In this document: positions 1 to 10,210 of the stretch, piece after piece | Numbering within the stretch: position 1 is the stretch's first letter | How the letters are laid out: each line of letters starts with the position of its first letter | Source of the DNA: Microbulbifer halophilus | Lineage (GTDB): Bacteria; Pseudomonadota; Gammaproteobacteria; Pseudomonadales; Cellvibrionaceae | Assembly (NCBI RefSeq): GCF_026183675.1 | Contig: NZ_JAPIVK010000009.1 | Span: 80,795 to 144,794 of the forward strand | Direction: 5' to 3' | DNA: 64,000 bases | Program-made: the position numbers and the translations under genes | Notes under the pieces: generated by a model | What the model saw: the letters and a program-made list of their open reading frames with translations, nothing else | What the model was told of the DNA's origin: nothing | Databases searched by the model: none

Positions 1-3000
1 TGCTGCGGGGATCCTCGCCCTCTGCTGTCCGGGTTACCTCCACCTTATTGCCAAACTCGTCATAGCTGTGACGGGTGGTAAGCTTCAGAGAAGCCTTTTC
101 ACCTGAGGCATCCGGTTCGATGATTTCCGTTTCAAGCAGCCCCGCCTTGCTGGTGCCGTCATCATAGTAGGTGAAGCTACTGGTGCGAGTCTCTTTATCA
201 GACACACCTTCTTCGGTACGGCTATGAATCACCGTCGTTCTTGTCAAGCGGCCCAACTCCGGGTAGGTGGACAGGGACTGATCACGGTCCGGAAAGGTGA
301 TGGTATCGCTGCAGTTACCATTGACGGGATTGCCGCCTATACAATATTCATTGTAGGTATCGGTAGTAAAGCTGTCGCCACCAGCAGTGGTTGTGACAGT
401 GATATGTGTGGGATTGCCGTGGTTGTCATACTCGTTGACCGTAGTGGCGGTTTTCAGTAGATCCTCGCCTCCGGTGTCATTCAAGGCCCAGGATTTTTCC
501 TCGCTCTTGGCGAGCCAGGGCTGTAATGGGCCCAAGGCGGCGCTGCCCTGACTCTTGGCGTCGTCTCTCCAGGTTTCGTCCCAGTCTTTGCCATCGGAAT
601 TCTTCAGCTTCCAGGTATTGACAGATTGGCTCAATAGCTTGCCATCAGCGGTTTTCACCTCGGTGCGTTCCGGGTAGCCAATATAAGGGAAGTCCTGACG
701 GTAGAAAGTGGTAGTTTCTACCCCTGTCTGTTCGTCCACAGTACGCAGTTCTTCGAAGCCCAGCAGACCACGGCCGCCAGCCTGAATCTTGCCCTGGGCG
801 TAGTAGTAGCGAACGGCACTGGTGTTCCCTGGGTCGCCGGCGGTGGGAGCACTACCCTCTACGCGGGTAACCACATACTTGGGGCCCATCAGCTCCAGGG
901 TGGGCGAGAGCTTACCAAGACGATGGTCTCCGTTTTCCCCGGTCCAGTCATCGTTGAGGGCGCTGTAGTAGGCACTGAGATTGGGGAAGTCGAAGTCGTA
1001 GCACCATTGCCGGTAATCGCCGGAGCCTGGTCCTGACGCGTAGTCGGCGTAATCGCAGCGAGTTTTGGTGGTCGTGGGGAGGTCACGGCGGCGGTAGTGG
1101 CCACTTCGGGCCAGGGAACCGTACTCAATGGCGGTTTCCGCACCCAGACCATTGGTGATGGTTTCGATGGTATTGACGGGAGTGCGGACATCATCTCCAG
1201 CTGGGTATAGGACCGCTCTCTGGCTATCTATGCGTACATAGTCAGTGAGGCCATTGCCGGTCATGTCCAGGAATAGATGCAAGTTGTCATCACTTGCAAA
1301 CTTACGCAAGACCTCCTCTTCGCCAAATGATTCCTCCAGGCTATTCCAACGCCTTATTTTCACTTCCTTGTCCTGTTCATCGTGCCAGGCCAGGTCCAGG
1401 TAGCCGTCGTTGTCATAGTCGAACCACTGGCGCTGCGGACGTACGTCGGGAATTTCCACTTCCTCGGCGAAGCCGGCGCCGGTATTGAGACGGTAGTAGG
1501 TGGCGCCACGGCGATAAACAGCATCCGGCAAGCCGTCGCCGTTGATGTCCACTGCTTCTAGGTGGCTGGCTCTACCCAAGTGGAAGTAACTGCGGTATTC
1601 ACCCATGCTGCCGGCGGCCATCAGCATCAAGCCGGCGTCGTAACTGCAGGTGCCGCCTTCACCCTGATGGCCCGGGGGACAATCGTCCATCATAAACAGA
1701 CGTACCACCGGTTCCATCAGGCCATTACCATTAAAGTCCGCCGGCGCGGTGTCGGTATACATTTCGACGCGCCGCTCCATGGTGGCAATATTTGTGTCCG
1801 GAGGAAGGTTAGCCGGCTCTATTCCTGTCCAGTCGATATCCAGATCGGGGGTTTTGCTGTCGCCATAGCTGTAGTAGTGATTGCTGCTGGTATCCGTGCC
1901 CGCTTGCAGCAAGCGGTACTCGTTGCGCGTCAGATAGTCAGCGAGACCGTCGCCGTTCAAATCAACAAACTTAGCGATGCGACGACCAACGCCGGTGTCG
2001 TGCGGTGTGCTGGAGAGTTGCCAGTTGCCATAGTCATCGGGCTGGGAGAGGAAAGCGACCCATTCGTCCTCTTCACGCATGTGCACCAGTAGATCTGCAC
2101 GACCATCGCCATTGTAATCGGTAACCTCCCATTTGTTCCGATAGGGCGCATTACCGTCATCCCGGAAGACAGTCTTTTCCTGGCTGAAGCCGGTTTCCGT
2201 GGCCAGCAGGGATTTGAAGTGTTGGGCAGTGATATCACCGGTTTCGGGGTCCCTTTGTATTTCCAGCCAGACCAAGTCCATACGGCCATTACCGTTGATA
2301 TCCGCCGGGCGCGCGCCGGCGGCGGCGCGATTACTGCCTTCGCTGAGGGTCGCGGTGCTGGCGATACCTGAAAAGCTGCCCGGCTGTGGCAGCCGCCAGT
2401 CGAAAACGGTATAGGGCTGGCAAAGGTTGTCAGCGCACTGGCGGATTCGTTCTAGGCGACTTAGCTTGTCTACAGGGTAACTGAGGTATTCCAGTTTGTA
2501 CTCGCGTACGGGCTGTACTGTACCGCCGCTTCCTTTATTCTCTACGCGAATACCGGATAGCCGGTACAAGCTTTTCTGCTTTTCCCCGCCAAGGTATCCG
2601 CGAATTCGATCTTCCCTGTCTTCGTAGTCAAAGTTCACCCGGGCGTCCCAGTTCTTTTTACTAGTGGCACTGCCATAGGCGTAACGGATTTCGCTGATAC
2701 GGTGTCCACCAGCCGTTTTATAGACAAATTCAATACCATTGCCGGCGCTGTCCTCGAAGCGCCTGATACTCCAAGTGAAGGTGACCTCATCATCGCCTTC
2801 CCGAATGGTTCGGCGGGACCTGTTGTCCTCCCCTACGGGATTGCCACCATAGTAGCTGATGGAGCCGTCCTTGCGTTCCACGGTAAAATAGAGCGGGTCT
2901 CCGGCTTTCCCGCCATGCGCTTTGACCTGAGCGAAGCTATCAATTTCGGTGCGGTAGAGGCTACCGGGCTCGCCGTACTCACCTTCCACAACCAGGAGGC

Positions 3001-6000
3001 GTTGGCCATCCAGACAGAAGCGGTCTTCCTTGCCCCAGTTGATAGCTTTGGCCCGCCGGTCCTGCCCCAGGGTCTGACGACAACGGCTAATGGCGGAGAG
3101 GCCGCCGATGGCCCAGCCGTGGCCGACCAGGCCATTGCCGTTCTGGCTGGAGTAGTTGAGGGAGAGTTCCGGACTCACACCAGCAGTGCCTGCAGGCAAC
3201 TCAAGGGGAATTTGATAGGTGGCAGCACCCATTTCGTTGACACGGAAGTCCCCTGGCAAGCTACCGATCTCGCTGGAAAGGGCCATCTCACCCTGATCCA
3301 GCACAGGCATGGGTGCCGGAGCCGGTGCTGTCTCTGTAACACCGTTCCGGCACAGGTTGGCGCAGGGGTCAATATTGGCGAGAAGCGCCTCCCGGTTGGA
3401 GATGCCGTCTCCGTCCGCATCGCTGTCGCCACTCTCGGACTCGATATCGCCAAAGAAGAGAATTTCCCAGTAATCCGGTAGGCCGTCCTGGTCGCAGTCG
3501 CGGGTGTATTCGTTGTCCTCTTCGCAATCGAATACTGCCCAGGAGTAGTCCTGGTCGTAGAAATAACCGAATGTCTGTTGCAATAGCGTGTTGGTGGTGT
3601 TGGCGTAGTCTTGCGATTGTGCGAACAGGGTAGCCACGGCCGCGCGACTGAGGCCATCGTCGCCGCTCATGGCGTCCAACAGCATGGCGCGGGTGTACGT
3701 CTGGCCATTATAGGTAAACGCTGGTTGGCCAGCACCGGGAAAGGCGCGCTCATAGAGCCGGTCGACAAAGCCTTCATTGGTCGACGGCGGAGGTGGGAAG
3801 TTCGCCTTACCGGTGTCGGATTTCAGAAAGGCATTTGCCACCTCCTGTGGGCTGGCACCCTTGACCTGGGCGTAGGTCCAATAGGTTAGCTGATCACGGC
3901 TAAGCGAGAGCGGTGGCTGCAGCAGCAATCGATAGAGGCGCGCGGCCGTGAGATATTGAGGCAACTGCTCTTCGGTCGGTTGCCAGTTTTCGTTTTCCAG
4001 CTGGTAGGCGAGCAGTGAGTCGTCCGCGCTTTCCCAGGTGAGCTGGTCCGGGCCGAGGTCGCCGCGGCCGAGGGCATAGACCTGGCTGCTATCCACGGTG
4101 GTAAAGTAGAGGGTGGGGTTATCGCTGCTACCCGCCAAAACCGGGGTTTCGGCGATACCGGCACCGACACCGTAGATCCACCGAACAGCACCGTTTTGAG
4201 CCTGAACAGCGTAAAGAATCCCGTCCATTGACCCCTGGTAGAGGGTGCGGTTCCCGTCCAGCACCGCGGAGGCCAGCAGGTCGTCACCGGTTTCCAGACG
4301 CCACAGTTCCAAGCCCAGGGGCGTAAGAGCGTAGAGGTTGTCGTCCAGAGAGCCGACATAGATATTGCCGTTGACCGAATCCACCGTGGGCGTGGCCTTG
4401 ACCCGGCCGCCAGTGGCGAAGGGCCAGCCCGAGACCACGGAACCATCTTCCGGATTAAGGGCGTAAACCTGGTTGCCGGACCCCACGTAGATGGTGCCAT
4501 CGGCGCCTACAGCAGGCGCGGAGTCTACCTGGCTCAATTTTGCGACGGTCTCGTCGCCGTAGGCGTTGATAGCGGCGCGTTCGCCGTTAGCGTTCTGCAC
4601 GGCGATATGAAGACCTTCCCCCGAGTTGAGAGCCTCCACCATGCTGGTATCCAGAGGAAGCCAGGCATAGGTGGTGGGATCTTCTTCCGTAGGGGCCTGC
4701 CAGCCGACAGTATCCGGATGCAATTCCTGCTGGGCACCGGACTGGATATCCGTGACAGTGAAGATAGACGACGGGTCCAAACCATTGCCGCTGACTCTAA
4801 GGCACTCACTGCCGCACTCAGTGTCCAGTCCGGTGCTGAGCAGCGCTGGGGGCAATACGTCAACGGTCAGTATTTCCCCGCTTTCGGTACACCCCTTGTG
4901 GTTGCAGGCATTGAGCCAATAGCTGTAGCTGCCCGGCGCCATGCTTTCCGGCATGGGGTACTCGGTTTCCAGGCTGTTGTGCGGCAGTTTCGGCCAGTCT
5001 TCCGGTGCCTCCGAGCCATCGGCACTCGCGCGCACTTCATAATAGCGGGGCTTGGGTTCAATCGTTACCGGGTTCCAGCTCAGACTGTAATTGCCAGTAA
5101 TGTCAAAGCCCTGATGCTCTGGTACCACGGTAAACCCTTCCGGTGCCCGGGGCTTTTCCGTTTCCACATCGAGCGAATAGGCAACGCTAGGATCGCCACA
5201 CCCCTGGGAAGAGTCGTTACAGGCACGGACCCGGTACCAGTATTTGCCGTGGGAGCGATTCGAAATGTACCAGGACTGGCCGCTTGATACCCTGTAGGCA
5301 CAGTAATCTGAATCTTCATCGTACTGCCATTCGCAGGCGTCGCCGACGACACCCTGCTGACGCTCTTCCACCACATAACCGTCCGAGGCGCCGGAAACCA
5401 GATCCCAGTCGAGTTGGTAGAAGCCCGTGGTGTTAACGGGGAATGGTGCCGGCTGGTCATCAATGCGAAGGGCTTCCGGGGGTTCCGATGGCTCCAGGGC
5501 CTCAACCTCTACCCGCTGTTGCTGGGATTCGGCGGAAACACCCTCGTTGTCCATGACTTCAGCATATATAAGATGGGTACCGGGAACTGCAGCAGCCCAT
5601 ATTTTCTCGTAAGGTGGTTCGGTGAACTCGAAGGTTTGAGAATCGATGTGGATCTTTACCCATTCGATACTGCCATCCGAGTCTTCTGGGGTGACAACCA
5701 GATTGAACTCTTCAGATTGCTCAACAATTTCCGGTAGATCCGTCAGTGAAACCGTGGGAGGCTCGTTTTCCGCCACGTCGACTTCAACAAAATGAGTCTT
5801 TGAGAGGCCCCACTGGTTTTCCATCTTCGCGACGATTTTATAGCTCCCCAAGGGCGAGGCTGTCCAGTTGGCGTTCCAGCAATCACAACTGTCATCATAG
5901 TTGACGGGCTGATTGATCGGTATGAGGTCACCGGCCTCCATTTGACGGAAGAAGCTGACTCCATTTTCTAGAATTTCCTCACTGCCAGTGTTGGCTACCC

Positions 6001-6925
6001 GCAGGGTAGAATTGGTACCGTAGCGAATCTCGATCTTATTCTCAGTGGTAGTGGGCTTCAGCCACTCAAAATTAGGGACAGGAGGTGTTTGCACATTAAC
6101 AGCCAGCACTTCGCTGGCATCTACCGGGGCACTGCATTCGAGTTCATTGCAAGCAAAGACACGGTATTGGTAGGTGCCGGTCTCGCGGGCGTTGTTGATC
6201 GGGTACGTCAGAGGTGGCTGTACGGACTTCCTGAAAGCATAGCAATGTCCGTGAACCATCTCGGATCCGTTATAGGGATTGTCGCTGGCGCACCAGCCGG
6301 GCCAGCTTCCATTATCGTCATTCCGTTTCCTTTCCTGGACTATGTACTCCTCGATATCGCCTTCGGTCGGCGCATCCCAATCTATGTTGTAGGTACCATC
6401 GTATTGATCATCTTTCCTTGAATAGCGGATATTTGTCGGCTCTTTTGGCGCCTCGAGTTTATCCACCTGTACAGTCAACTCCCCGCTAGCGCCTCCCGTA
6501 CCATAATTACAAGCTGGACAGTCGTCCCGATACTCTTTGGATACAGAAAAACGATAGGAATAAATGCCGTCATCCTTGGAAAGGTCTATGGAAAATGTTT
6601 CCGGATCCGGATGCTCCTCCCCCCTTGTCCTCTCGAATTCTTTGGATACTATAAGCTCCTCTTCACCACCATTCGCCCGTTCGTATATATAAAACCGGAT
6701 GTATAGCTTACAGCCTTCCCCACAGGAATTCATATATTCTTCAGTATCGGAAAAAGTAAAACTTCCGGTATAGTTATCGATTTCTCCACTGGCTGGCAGG
6801 GGCTCGCCGTCAATCAGCCATTGCGCGGTGGCGCTGGTAGATAGAAACCAAAGCACAAGAAATAGCGATAACCTGATAAGCCGGAAAGTATTCTCGAAAA
6901 CTCCTTCCGTATTACTATTATTCAT
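1..6925 (-). CDS. Giant secreted SpvB/RHS-type protein, 3' end outside window
   Basis: The reading frame is open from the ATG at 6925 to the left edge (2,308 codons), so the C-terminus is missing. Residues 1-35 are a signal peptide ending in ATA-Q. Roughly, residues 160-280 and 485-690 are FN3-like modules and 389-480 an Ig-like module, each rich in paired Cys; 790-950 are PQQ/WD-like propeller repeats (IYVGS, YAL); 950-1110 resemble DUF4214; 1130-1195 are Asp-rich Ca-binding repeats (DCDQDGLPDYWE, DSDADGDGISN). From about 1212 there is an SpvB N-terminal domain (LSLNYSSQNGNGLVGHGW). FG-GAP-like repeats (DINGNGRMDLVW, DYNGDGRADLL, DLNGDGLADYL) follow, then a TcdB-middle segment (FLDMTGNGLTDYV) and the first YD/RHS-like motif (YDEFGNK). 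Proteins of this kind are cell-surface or secreted RHS/Tc-toxin-like factors. Function and any C-terminal toxin cannot be judged. GC is visibly lower than in the backbone genes. Confidence 0.88.
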   Translation of the reverse strand, partial: MNNSNTEGVFENTFRLIRLSLFLVLWFLSTSATAQWLIDGEPLPASGEIDNYTGSFTFSDTEEYMNSCGEGCKLYIRFYIYERANGGEEELIVSKEFERTRGEEHPDPETFSIDLSKDDGIYSYRFSVSKEYRDDCPACNYGTGGASGELTVQVDKLEAPKEPTNIRYSRKDDQYDGTYNIDWDAPTEGDIEEYIVQERKRNDDNGSWPGWCASDNPYNGSEMVHGHCYAFRKSVQPPLTYPINNARETGTYQYRVFACNELECSAPVDASEVLAVNVQTPPVPNFEWLKPTTTENKIEIRYGTNSTLRVANTGSEEILENGVSFFRQMEAGDLIPINQPVNYDDSCDCWNANWTASPLGSYKIVAKMENQWGLSKTHFVEVDVAENEPPTVSLTDLPEIVEQSEEFNLVVTPEDSDGSIEWVKIHIDSQTFEFTEPPYEKIWAAAVPGTHLIYAEVMDNEGVSAESQQQRVEVEALEPSEPPEALRIDDQPAPFPVNTTGFYQLDWDLVSGASDGYVVEERQQGVVGDACEWQYDEDSDYCAYRVSSGQSWYISNRSHGKYWYRVRACNDSSQGCGDPSVAYSLDVETEKPRAPEGFTVVPEHQGFDITGNYSLSWNPVTIEPKPRYYEVRASADGSEAPEDWPKLPHNSLETEYPMPESMAPGSYSYWLNACNHKGCTESGEILTVDVLPPALLSTGLDTECGSECLRVSGNGLDPSSIFTVTDIQSGAQQELHPDTVGWQAPTEEDPTTYAWLPLDTSMVEALNSGEGLHIAVQNANGERAAINAYGDETVAKLSQVDSAPAVGADGTIYVGSGNQVYALNPEDGSVVSGWPFATGGRVKATPTVDSVNGNIYVGSLDDNLYALTPLGLELWRLETGDDLLASAVLDGNRTLYQGSMDGILYAVQAQNGAVRWIYGVGAGIAETPVLAGSSDNPTLYFTTVDSSQVYALGRGDLGPDQLTWESADDSLLAYQLENENWQPTEEQLPQYLTAARLYRLLLQPPLSLSRDQLTYWTYAQVKGASPQEVANAFLKSDTGKANFPPPPSTNEGFVDRLYERAFPGAGQPAFTYNGQTYTRAMLLDAMSGDDGLSRAAVATLFAQSQDYANTTNTLLQQTFGYFYDQDYSWAVFDCEEDNEYTRDCDQDGLPDYWEILFFGDIESESGDSDADGDGISNREALLANIDPCANLCRNGVTETAPAPAPMPVLDQGEMALSSEIGSLPGDFRVNEMGAATYQIPLELPAGTAGVSPELSLNYSSQNGNGLVGHGWAIGGLSAISRCRQTLGQDRRAKAINWGKEDRFCLDGQRLLVVEGEYGEPGSLYRTEIDSFAQVKAHGGKAGDPLYFTVERKDGSISYYGGNPVGEDNRSRRTIREGDDEVTFTWSIRRFEDSAGNGIEFVYKTAGGHRISEIRYAYGSATSKKNWDARVNFDYEDREDRIRGYLGGEKQKSLYRLSGIRVENKGSGGTVQPVREYKLEYLSYPVDKLSRLERIRQCADNLCQPYTVFDWRLPQPGSFSGIASTATLSEGSNRAAAGARPADINGNGRMDLVWLEIQRDPETGDITAQHFKSLLATETGFSQEKTVFRDDGNAPYRNKWEVTDYNGDGRADLLVHMREEDEWVAFLSQPDDYGNWQLSSTPHDTGVGRRIAKFVDLNGDGLADYLTRNEYRLLQAGTDTSSNHYYSYGDSKTPDLDIDWTGIEPANLPPDTNIATMERRVEMYTDTAPADFNGNGLMEPVVRLFMMDDCPPGHQGEGGTCSYDAGLMLMAAGSMGEYRSYFHLGRASHLEAVDINGDGLPDAVYRRGATYYRLNTGAGFAEEVEIPDVRPQRQWFDYDNDGYLDLAWHDEQDKEVKIRRWNSLEESFGEEEVLRKFASDDNLHLFLDMTGNGLTDYVRIDSQRAVLYPAGDDVRTPVNTIETITNGLGAETAIEYGSLARSGHYRRRDLPTTTKTRCDYADYASGPGSGDYRQWCYDFDFPNLSAYYSALNDDWTGENGDHRLGKLSPTLELMGPKYVVTRVEGSAPTAGDPGNTSAVRYYYAQGKIQAGGRGLLGFEELRTVDEQTGVETTTFYRQDFPYIGYPERTEVKTADGKLLSQSVNTWKLKNSDGKDWDETWRDDAKSQGSAALGPLQPWLAKSEEKSWALNDTGGEDLLKTATTVNEYDNHGNPTHITVTTTAGGDSFTTDTYNEYCIGGNPVNGNCSDTITFPDRDQSLSTYPELGRLTRTTVIHSRTEEGVSDKETRTSSFTYYDDGTSKAGLLETEIIEPDASGEKASLKLTTRHSYDEFGNKVEVTRTAEGEDPRS

Positions 6926-7225
6926 TCCATTCAACCTTTAAATTCCAGCTTTCACCATCTTGGTGAAATACGTCGGAGATATTAGTCGCCTCAAAATTGT
7001 TTTGACCAAAGTCCACTCTCCGGACCGTCATTCCGGACTTGATCCGGGATCCAGCGGAGGTACCCCGTCGGCCTGTCCGGAACAAGTCCGGAACAAGTCC
7101 GGAATTACGATCGCATGGAGCGAATACAGGACTCGCCCGTTGTTAAAGGAACCTGGACAACTGTTAATACAATTATGAACCCTTAATAATTACAGATTAT
7201 GATCAAACGATCCGACACTTAGTTT
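6926..7225. other. Intergenic region with one REP-like fragment
   Basis: This 300-bp gap separates two minus-strand secreted-protein genes. At 7025-7054 it carries one arm of the same REP-like repeat that forms clusters at 43563-43750 and 45487-45845 (core CGGACTTGATCCGGGATCC). A short direct repeat, GGAACAAGTCC, is present twice near 7078-7099. The part next to 7200 is AT-rich and could hold the promoter of the large gene, but no convincing -35/-10 pair was found. No gene is visible. Confidence 0.6.
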
Positions 7226-9604
7226 TTATTGCCCCAAAGCGCTGTGCCAGACCAGCCGCTCTCCCGCGGGATTTGACTCAGTATTCAGTGCAAAAACCTG
7301 CTTGTCTTCTGTATGCACAACCAGTTTTTGTTGTGCCAGTGCTGGGGCAGCGGTAATTTTTTGCTCTTCCGGCAACTGGAAGTGCCATAGTTGACTACCG
7401 GTCTGTACATCCAGAGCATAAATATGGCCGGTGTAGGTAGAGATATAGGCCGTTGTCTTGTCCTCGCTGAGGATGGGAGCGGCAACCACAGCGCCTTCGG
7501 TATCAAAGTGCCACACGGGAGTTTTATCCGCTTTCAGGGCAAAAACACGACCACCTTCCGCCTGGCGGCCGCTACCGCTGATATTGGCACCGGCGATAAC
7601 CAGGTTTCCGGTAATGGCGGCCTTGCCCATTACCAAGCCGGCATCTTCGAATGTCCATTCCACCTCACCGCTGGCATTCACCTTGTAGAAGTTGCCATCG
7701 AAAGCGCCCACGTAGGCGCTGCCGTCGTCAGCCACGGCCAGTGAGGTGGCGATTTTTTCCTCAACAGGTACGGTTGGCGTTGTCCAGAGGTCCGGCGGGG
7801 GTGGCATGTCGAGCGTTATCGCCAGTGTTTCACTGGTGGTTCCTCCGGGGCCGGTGGCTTTCAGGGTGTAGTTGGTGGTGATCTGCGGGTTAAGTACGAG
7901 GGCGCCCTCACTTTCGAGATCGGTTTGAGGTTCATCACCAGTGTCACCGCTGATTTCTAGTTCCTGTGCCCCGCTTACCCGCCAACGCAGTTCCACTTGC
8001 TGGCCCTTGCTGGAAATATTCGTAGGAGAAGCGGCGAAGGTTTCAATGGTGATCGGAGGGAAGCTGGTGGAGTCCTCGGGATCTGTACCTTCGGCGACTT
8101 CCTCGGCATCGTTGACGCCATCGTTGTCGCTATCCAGTTGTTCCAATGCACAGCCGTCGCTATTGGCGGTCTGGGTACTGGCAGTATCCGCACAAAGGTC
8201 GGCGTAATCGGCCACCGAATCACCGTCGCTGTCGATAGCAGTGGCGATGCCGGCATCGCCGAGATTACCGGCCAGATCCTGCACCGAGGCATCGAGCGAA
8301 ATTTCCGCATCGGTGGAAAGCGGTTGCGGGAGTGCGCAAACTGCGATATTGGCATTGATGGTGCAACCAGTGATGCTGTTGCCGGCCACGGAAACCGCAA
8401 GACTGTCATTGTCCAAGGCTAGGTTGTCAGATAGCAACAACTTCAGTTGCGGCTGCCGTTCACGCAGCAGTGCGCCGTTCGCCGGGGAAATGAAACTGAT
8501 TTCCGGCGGCGTCCGGTCGAGACTAAAGGAGGTCTCAACGGAGGCACTGTTACCGGCTAGGTCTTCGGTACTGCCGCTGACCGACTGCCCTTCGCCATCG
8601 CCGGAATAGGTTTGCGCTTCGGGACAGTTGGTGATGCCGCTCAGGTTGTCGCTGCACTGGTAGCTGACAGTGATCGGAGCGTTGTGCCAGCCGGCGGCGT
8701 TGGCCTGGGGTGAGACACTGGCGGTGATTTCCGGCGCAGTGAGGTCCAGGTTGACCAAGCTCTGGATTTCCGTTGCATTGCCAGCGATATCGACAATACT
8801 CGCATCCCGCGTCTGACTTTCGCCCTCTTGAGCTACCTGTTGCGGTTCGGGGCAGGCCGTTACGCCGCTCAGGCTGTCTTCGCACTGGTAGCTGACGGTA
8901 ACCAACTCTCGGTGCCAGCCGGCTTCATTGGCGGCGGGGGTGATCTGGTCGGTGAGTTGCGGCGGGGTTTTGTCCAGGCTGACGGTGACTTGTGTTTCAG
9001 CGCTGTTGCCAGCTTTGTCCACGGCACTGCCGGTGATCTGCTGGTCGGCGCCTTCCCCGCTCACCAATATCGGCTCGCTGCAGTTTTCCACGCCGCTGAG
9101 GGCGTCGTCGCAGGTGAAGGTGACGGTAGCATCGGTCTTGTGCCAACCGGCGGGGTTCGCTTCCGGGCTCACGGCGGCGCTGATGGTGGGGTTGTCGTTG
9201 TCGATGCCGATCACTTCCGCACCGAGGGCGCTGCCGGGTTTGCCACCCAGTTGCACCGTGAGGGTATTTTGTAACTGCAGGGTAACCGAGACTTCGAGGA
9301 ATTCGGTTTTCTGCTGGAAGGCACTGGGAAACAGGAGTTCATTGCCGTTCACCAGCACCCGTGCGGAGGTTACCGGGTCATCATCTCCCGGGCCGTTGTA
9401 GATGCGCAGCTGGTAATAGCTTCCGGCCACCGGGGCGCTAAAGGAAACGCTCTCCTCAACCGGCTTGCCATTGTCACGCACGAACAGGTAGCTGCCGGAA
9501 ACCGGAAATTCCGCTGCATGGGCCTGGGAAAATAAACCGAAACCAAAGAGAATTGACATGTGCAGAACAAACGCCTGCACGCGGAAAATCCGCTGCGACT
9601 GCAT
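7226..9604 (-). CDS. Secreted Ig-like repeat / Ca-binding / beta-propeller protein
   Basis: 792 residues from the ATG at 9604, preferred over an upstream in-frame TTG (9616) because GGGGGAG lies five bases before the ATG. A signal peptide ends near AHA-AEF. Three tandem Ig-like repeats of about 75-78 residues follow, each with SPxANxAGWH, a CxDxLSGVxxC core and an AGN motif; a fourth, divergent unit begins PPEISFISPANG. Next come thrombospondin-3-like Asp repeats (DSDGDSVADYADLC, DSDNDGVNDAEE), an Ig-like segment and a C-terminal propeller of about four blades (SAYVGAFDGNFYKV, HIYALDVQTGSQLW). The propeller resembles that of the neighbour at 1-6925, and this protein stops where that protein continues towards DUF4214/SpvB. 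It is probably extracellular or surface bound; no enzymatic motif is visible. Confidence 0.85.
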   Translation of the reverse strand: MQSQRIFRVQAFVLHMSILFGFGLFSQAHAAEFPVSGSYLFVRDNGKPVEESVSFSAPVAGSYYQLRIYNGPGDDDPVTSARVLVNGNELLFPSAFQQKTEFLEVSVTLQLQNTLTVQLGGKPGSALGAEVIGIDNDNPTISAAVSPEANPAGWHKTDATVTFTCDDALSGVENCSEPILVSGEGADQQITGSAVDKAGNSAETQVTVSLDKTPPQLTDQITPAANEAGWHRELVTVSYQCEDSLSGVTACPEPQQVAQEGESQTRDASIVDIAGNATEIQSLVNLDLTAPEITASVSPQANAAGWHNAPITVSYQCSDNLSGITNCPEAQTYSGDGEGQSVSGSTEDLAGNSASVETSFSLDRTPPEISFISPANGALLRERQPQLKLLLSDNLALDNDSLAVSVAGNSITGCTINANIAVCALPQPLSTDAEISLDASVQDLAGNLGDAGIATAIDSDGDSVADYADLCADTASTQTANSDGCALEQLDSDNDGVNDAEEVAEGTDPEDSTSFPPITIETFAASPTNISSKGQQVELRWRVSGAQELEISGDTGDEPQTDLESEGALVLNPQITTNYTLKATGPGGTTSETLAITLDMPPPPDLWTTPTVPVEEKIATSLAVADDGSAYVGAFDGNFYKVNASGEVEWTFEDAGLVMGKAAITGNLVIAGANISGSGRQAEGGRVFALKADKTPVWHFDTEGAVVAAPILSEDKTTAYISTYTGHIYALDVQTGSQLWHFQLPEEQKITAAPALAQQKLVVHTEDKQVFALNTESNPAGERLVWHSALGQ

Positions 9605-9715
9605 ATACTCCCCCAAACCCGAAAGCGAAAAAATTATTCACGAGCGCGCAATACCCAATACTTCAGTTGCGCAGTTTTCATTGTTGGTGGACAGCAAACC
9701 ACAAAATGAACGTGA

Positions 9716-9735
9716 TTTTGATAGCGCTATCAAAA
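9716..9735. promoter_or_regulatory. Perfect 20-bp palindrome, LacI/GalR-type operator candidate
   Basis: TTTTGATAGCGCTATCAAAA is a perfect palindrome centred on a GC step between 9725 and 9726, about 110 bp upstream of the start of the secreted-protein gene at 9604. CG/GC-centred palindromes of this size are typical operators of LacI/GalR-family repressors. No regulator gene is present in the window, so the binding protein is unknown. Confidence 0.5.
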
Positions 9736-10210
9736 AACAAAATGAAAATAGCGCCATTTTTTGATTACCTACGAAACTTTTTGCAGGATTTGTAATTGCG
9801 TGTAATGAGAGCGAACACTCAATGATCAAATTGGTACCACCGAACCTTTCTGTATCGAGTTGGGCCAAGCCGTTTTCAAAACCATTAATCAACAATCTCA
9901 GAGGCCTATCTTTTTTTGCCTGCCGATCTCAACGGGAGACAGACGCTGTCAGATGTAATGACGGCTTGTGTTCTCCAACTCCTATTGCCCCGGATTCGGG
10001 AATCGGGTGAGCAACACAACCGAGTTGCCGGCTCCGCGACTCTCTCGGGCTTCGCTTCACTCAATCCAACCTGCGGGCCCTGCGGCGGGCTTGTCGCAAC
10101 TTTGCACAAATTGGCGTGCAATCACTCACTCTGGCAGCCACTTCCCCTAGGCTGACAGGAGAGGCGGACGCAAACGGCGCCTCCCACTCACCAGTCACGA
10201 GGTATCTGCG
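9736..10210. other. Intergenic region, no gene seen
   Basis: About 475 bp between the secreted-protein gene and a small lipoprotein gene. Only short unsupported reading frames occur in it. The stretch around 9990-10010 (CCCCGGATTCGGGAATC) is a small palindrome of the REP kind. GAGG at 10198-10201 is the ribosome-binding site of the next gene. Confidence 0.5.

Noticed and set aside
9638..10121. Short frames in the gap after the secreted-protein gene
   Set aside because: Their sequences (e.g. CCSPDSRIRGN) are the kind read from palindromic repeats, without start signals.
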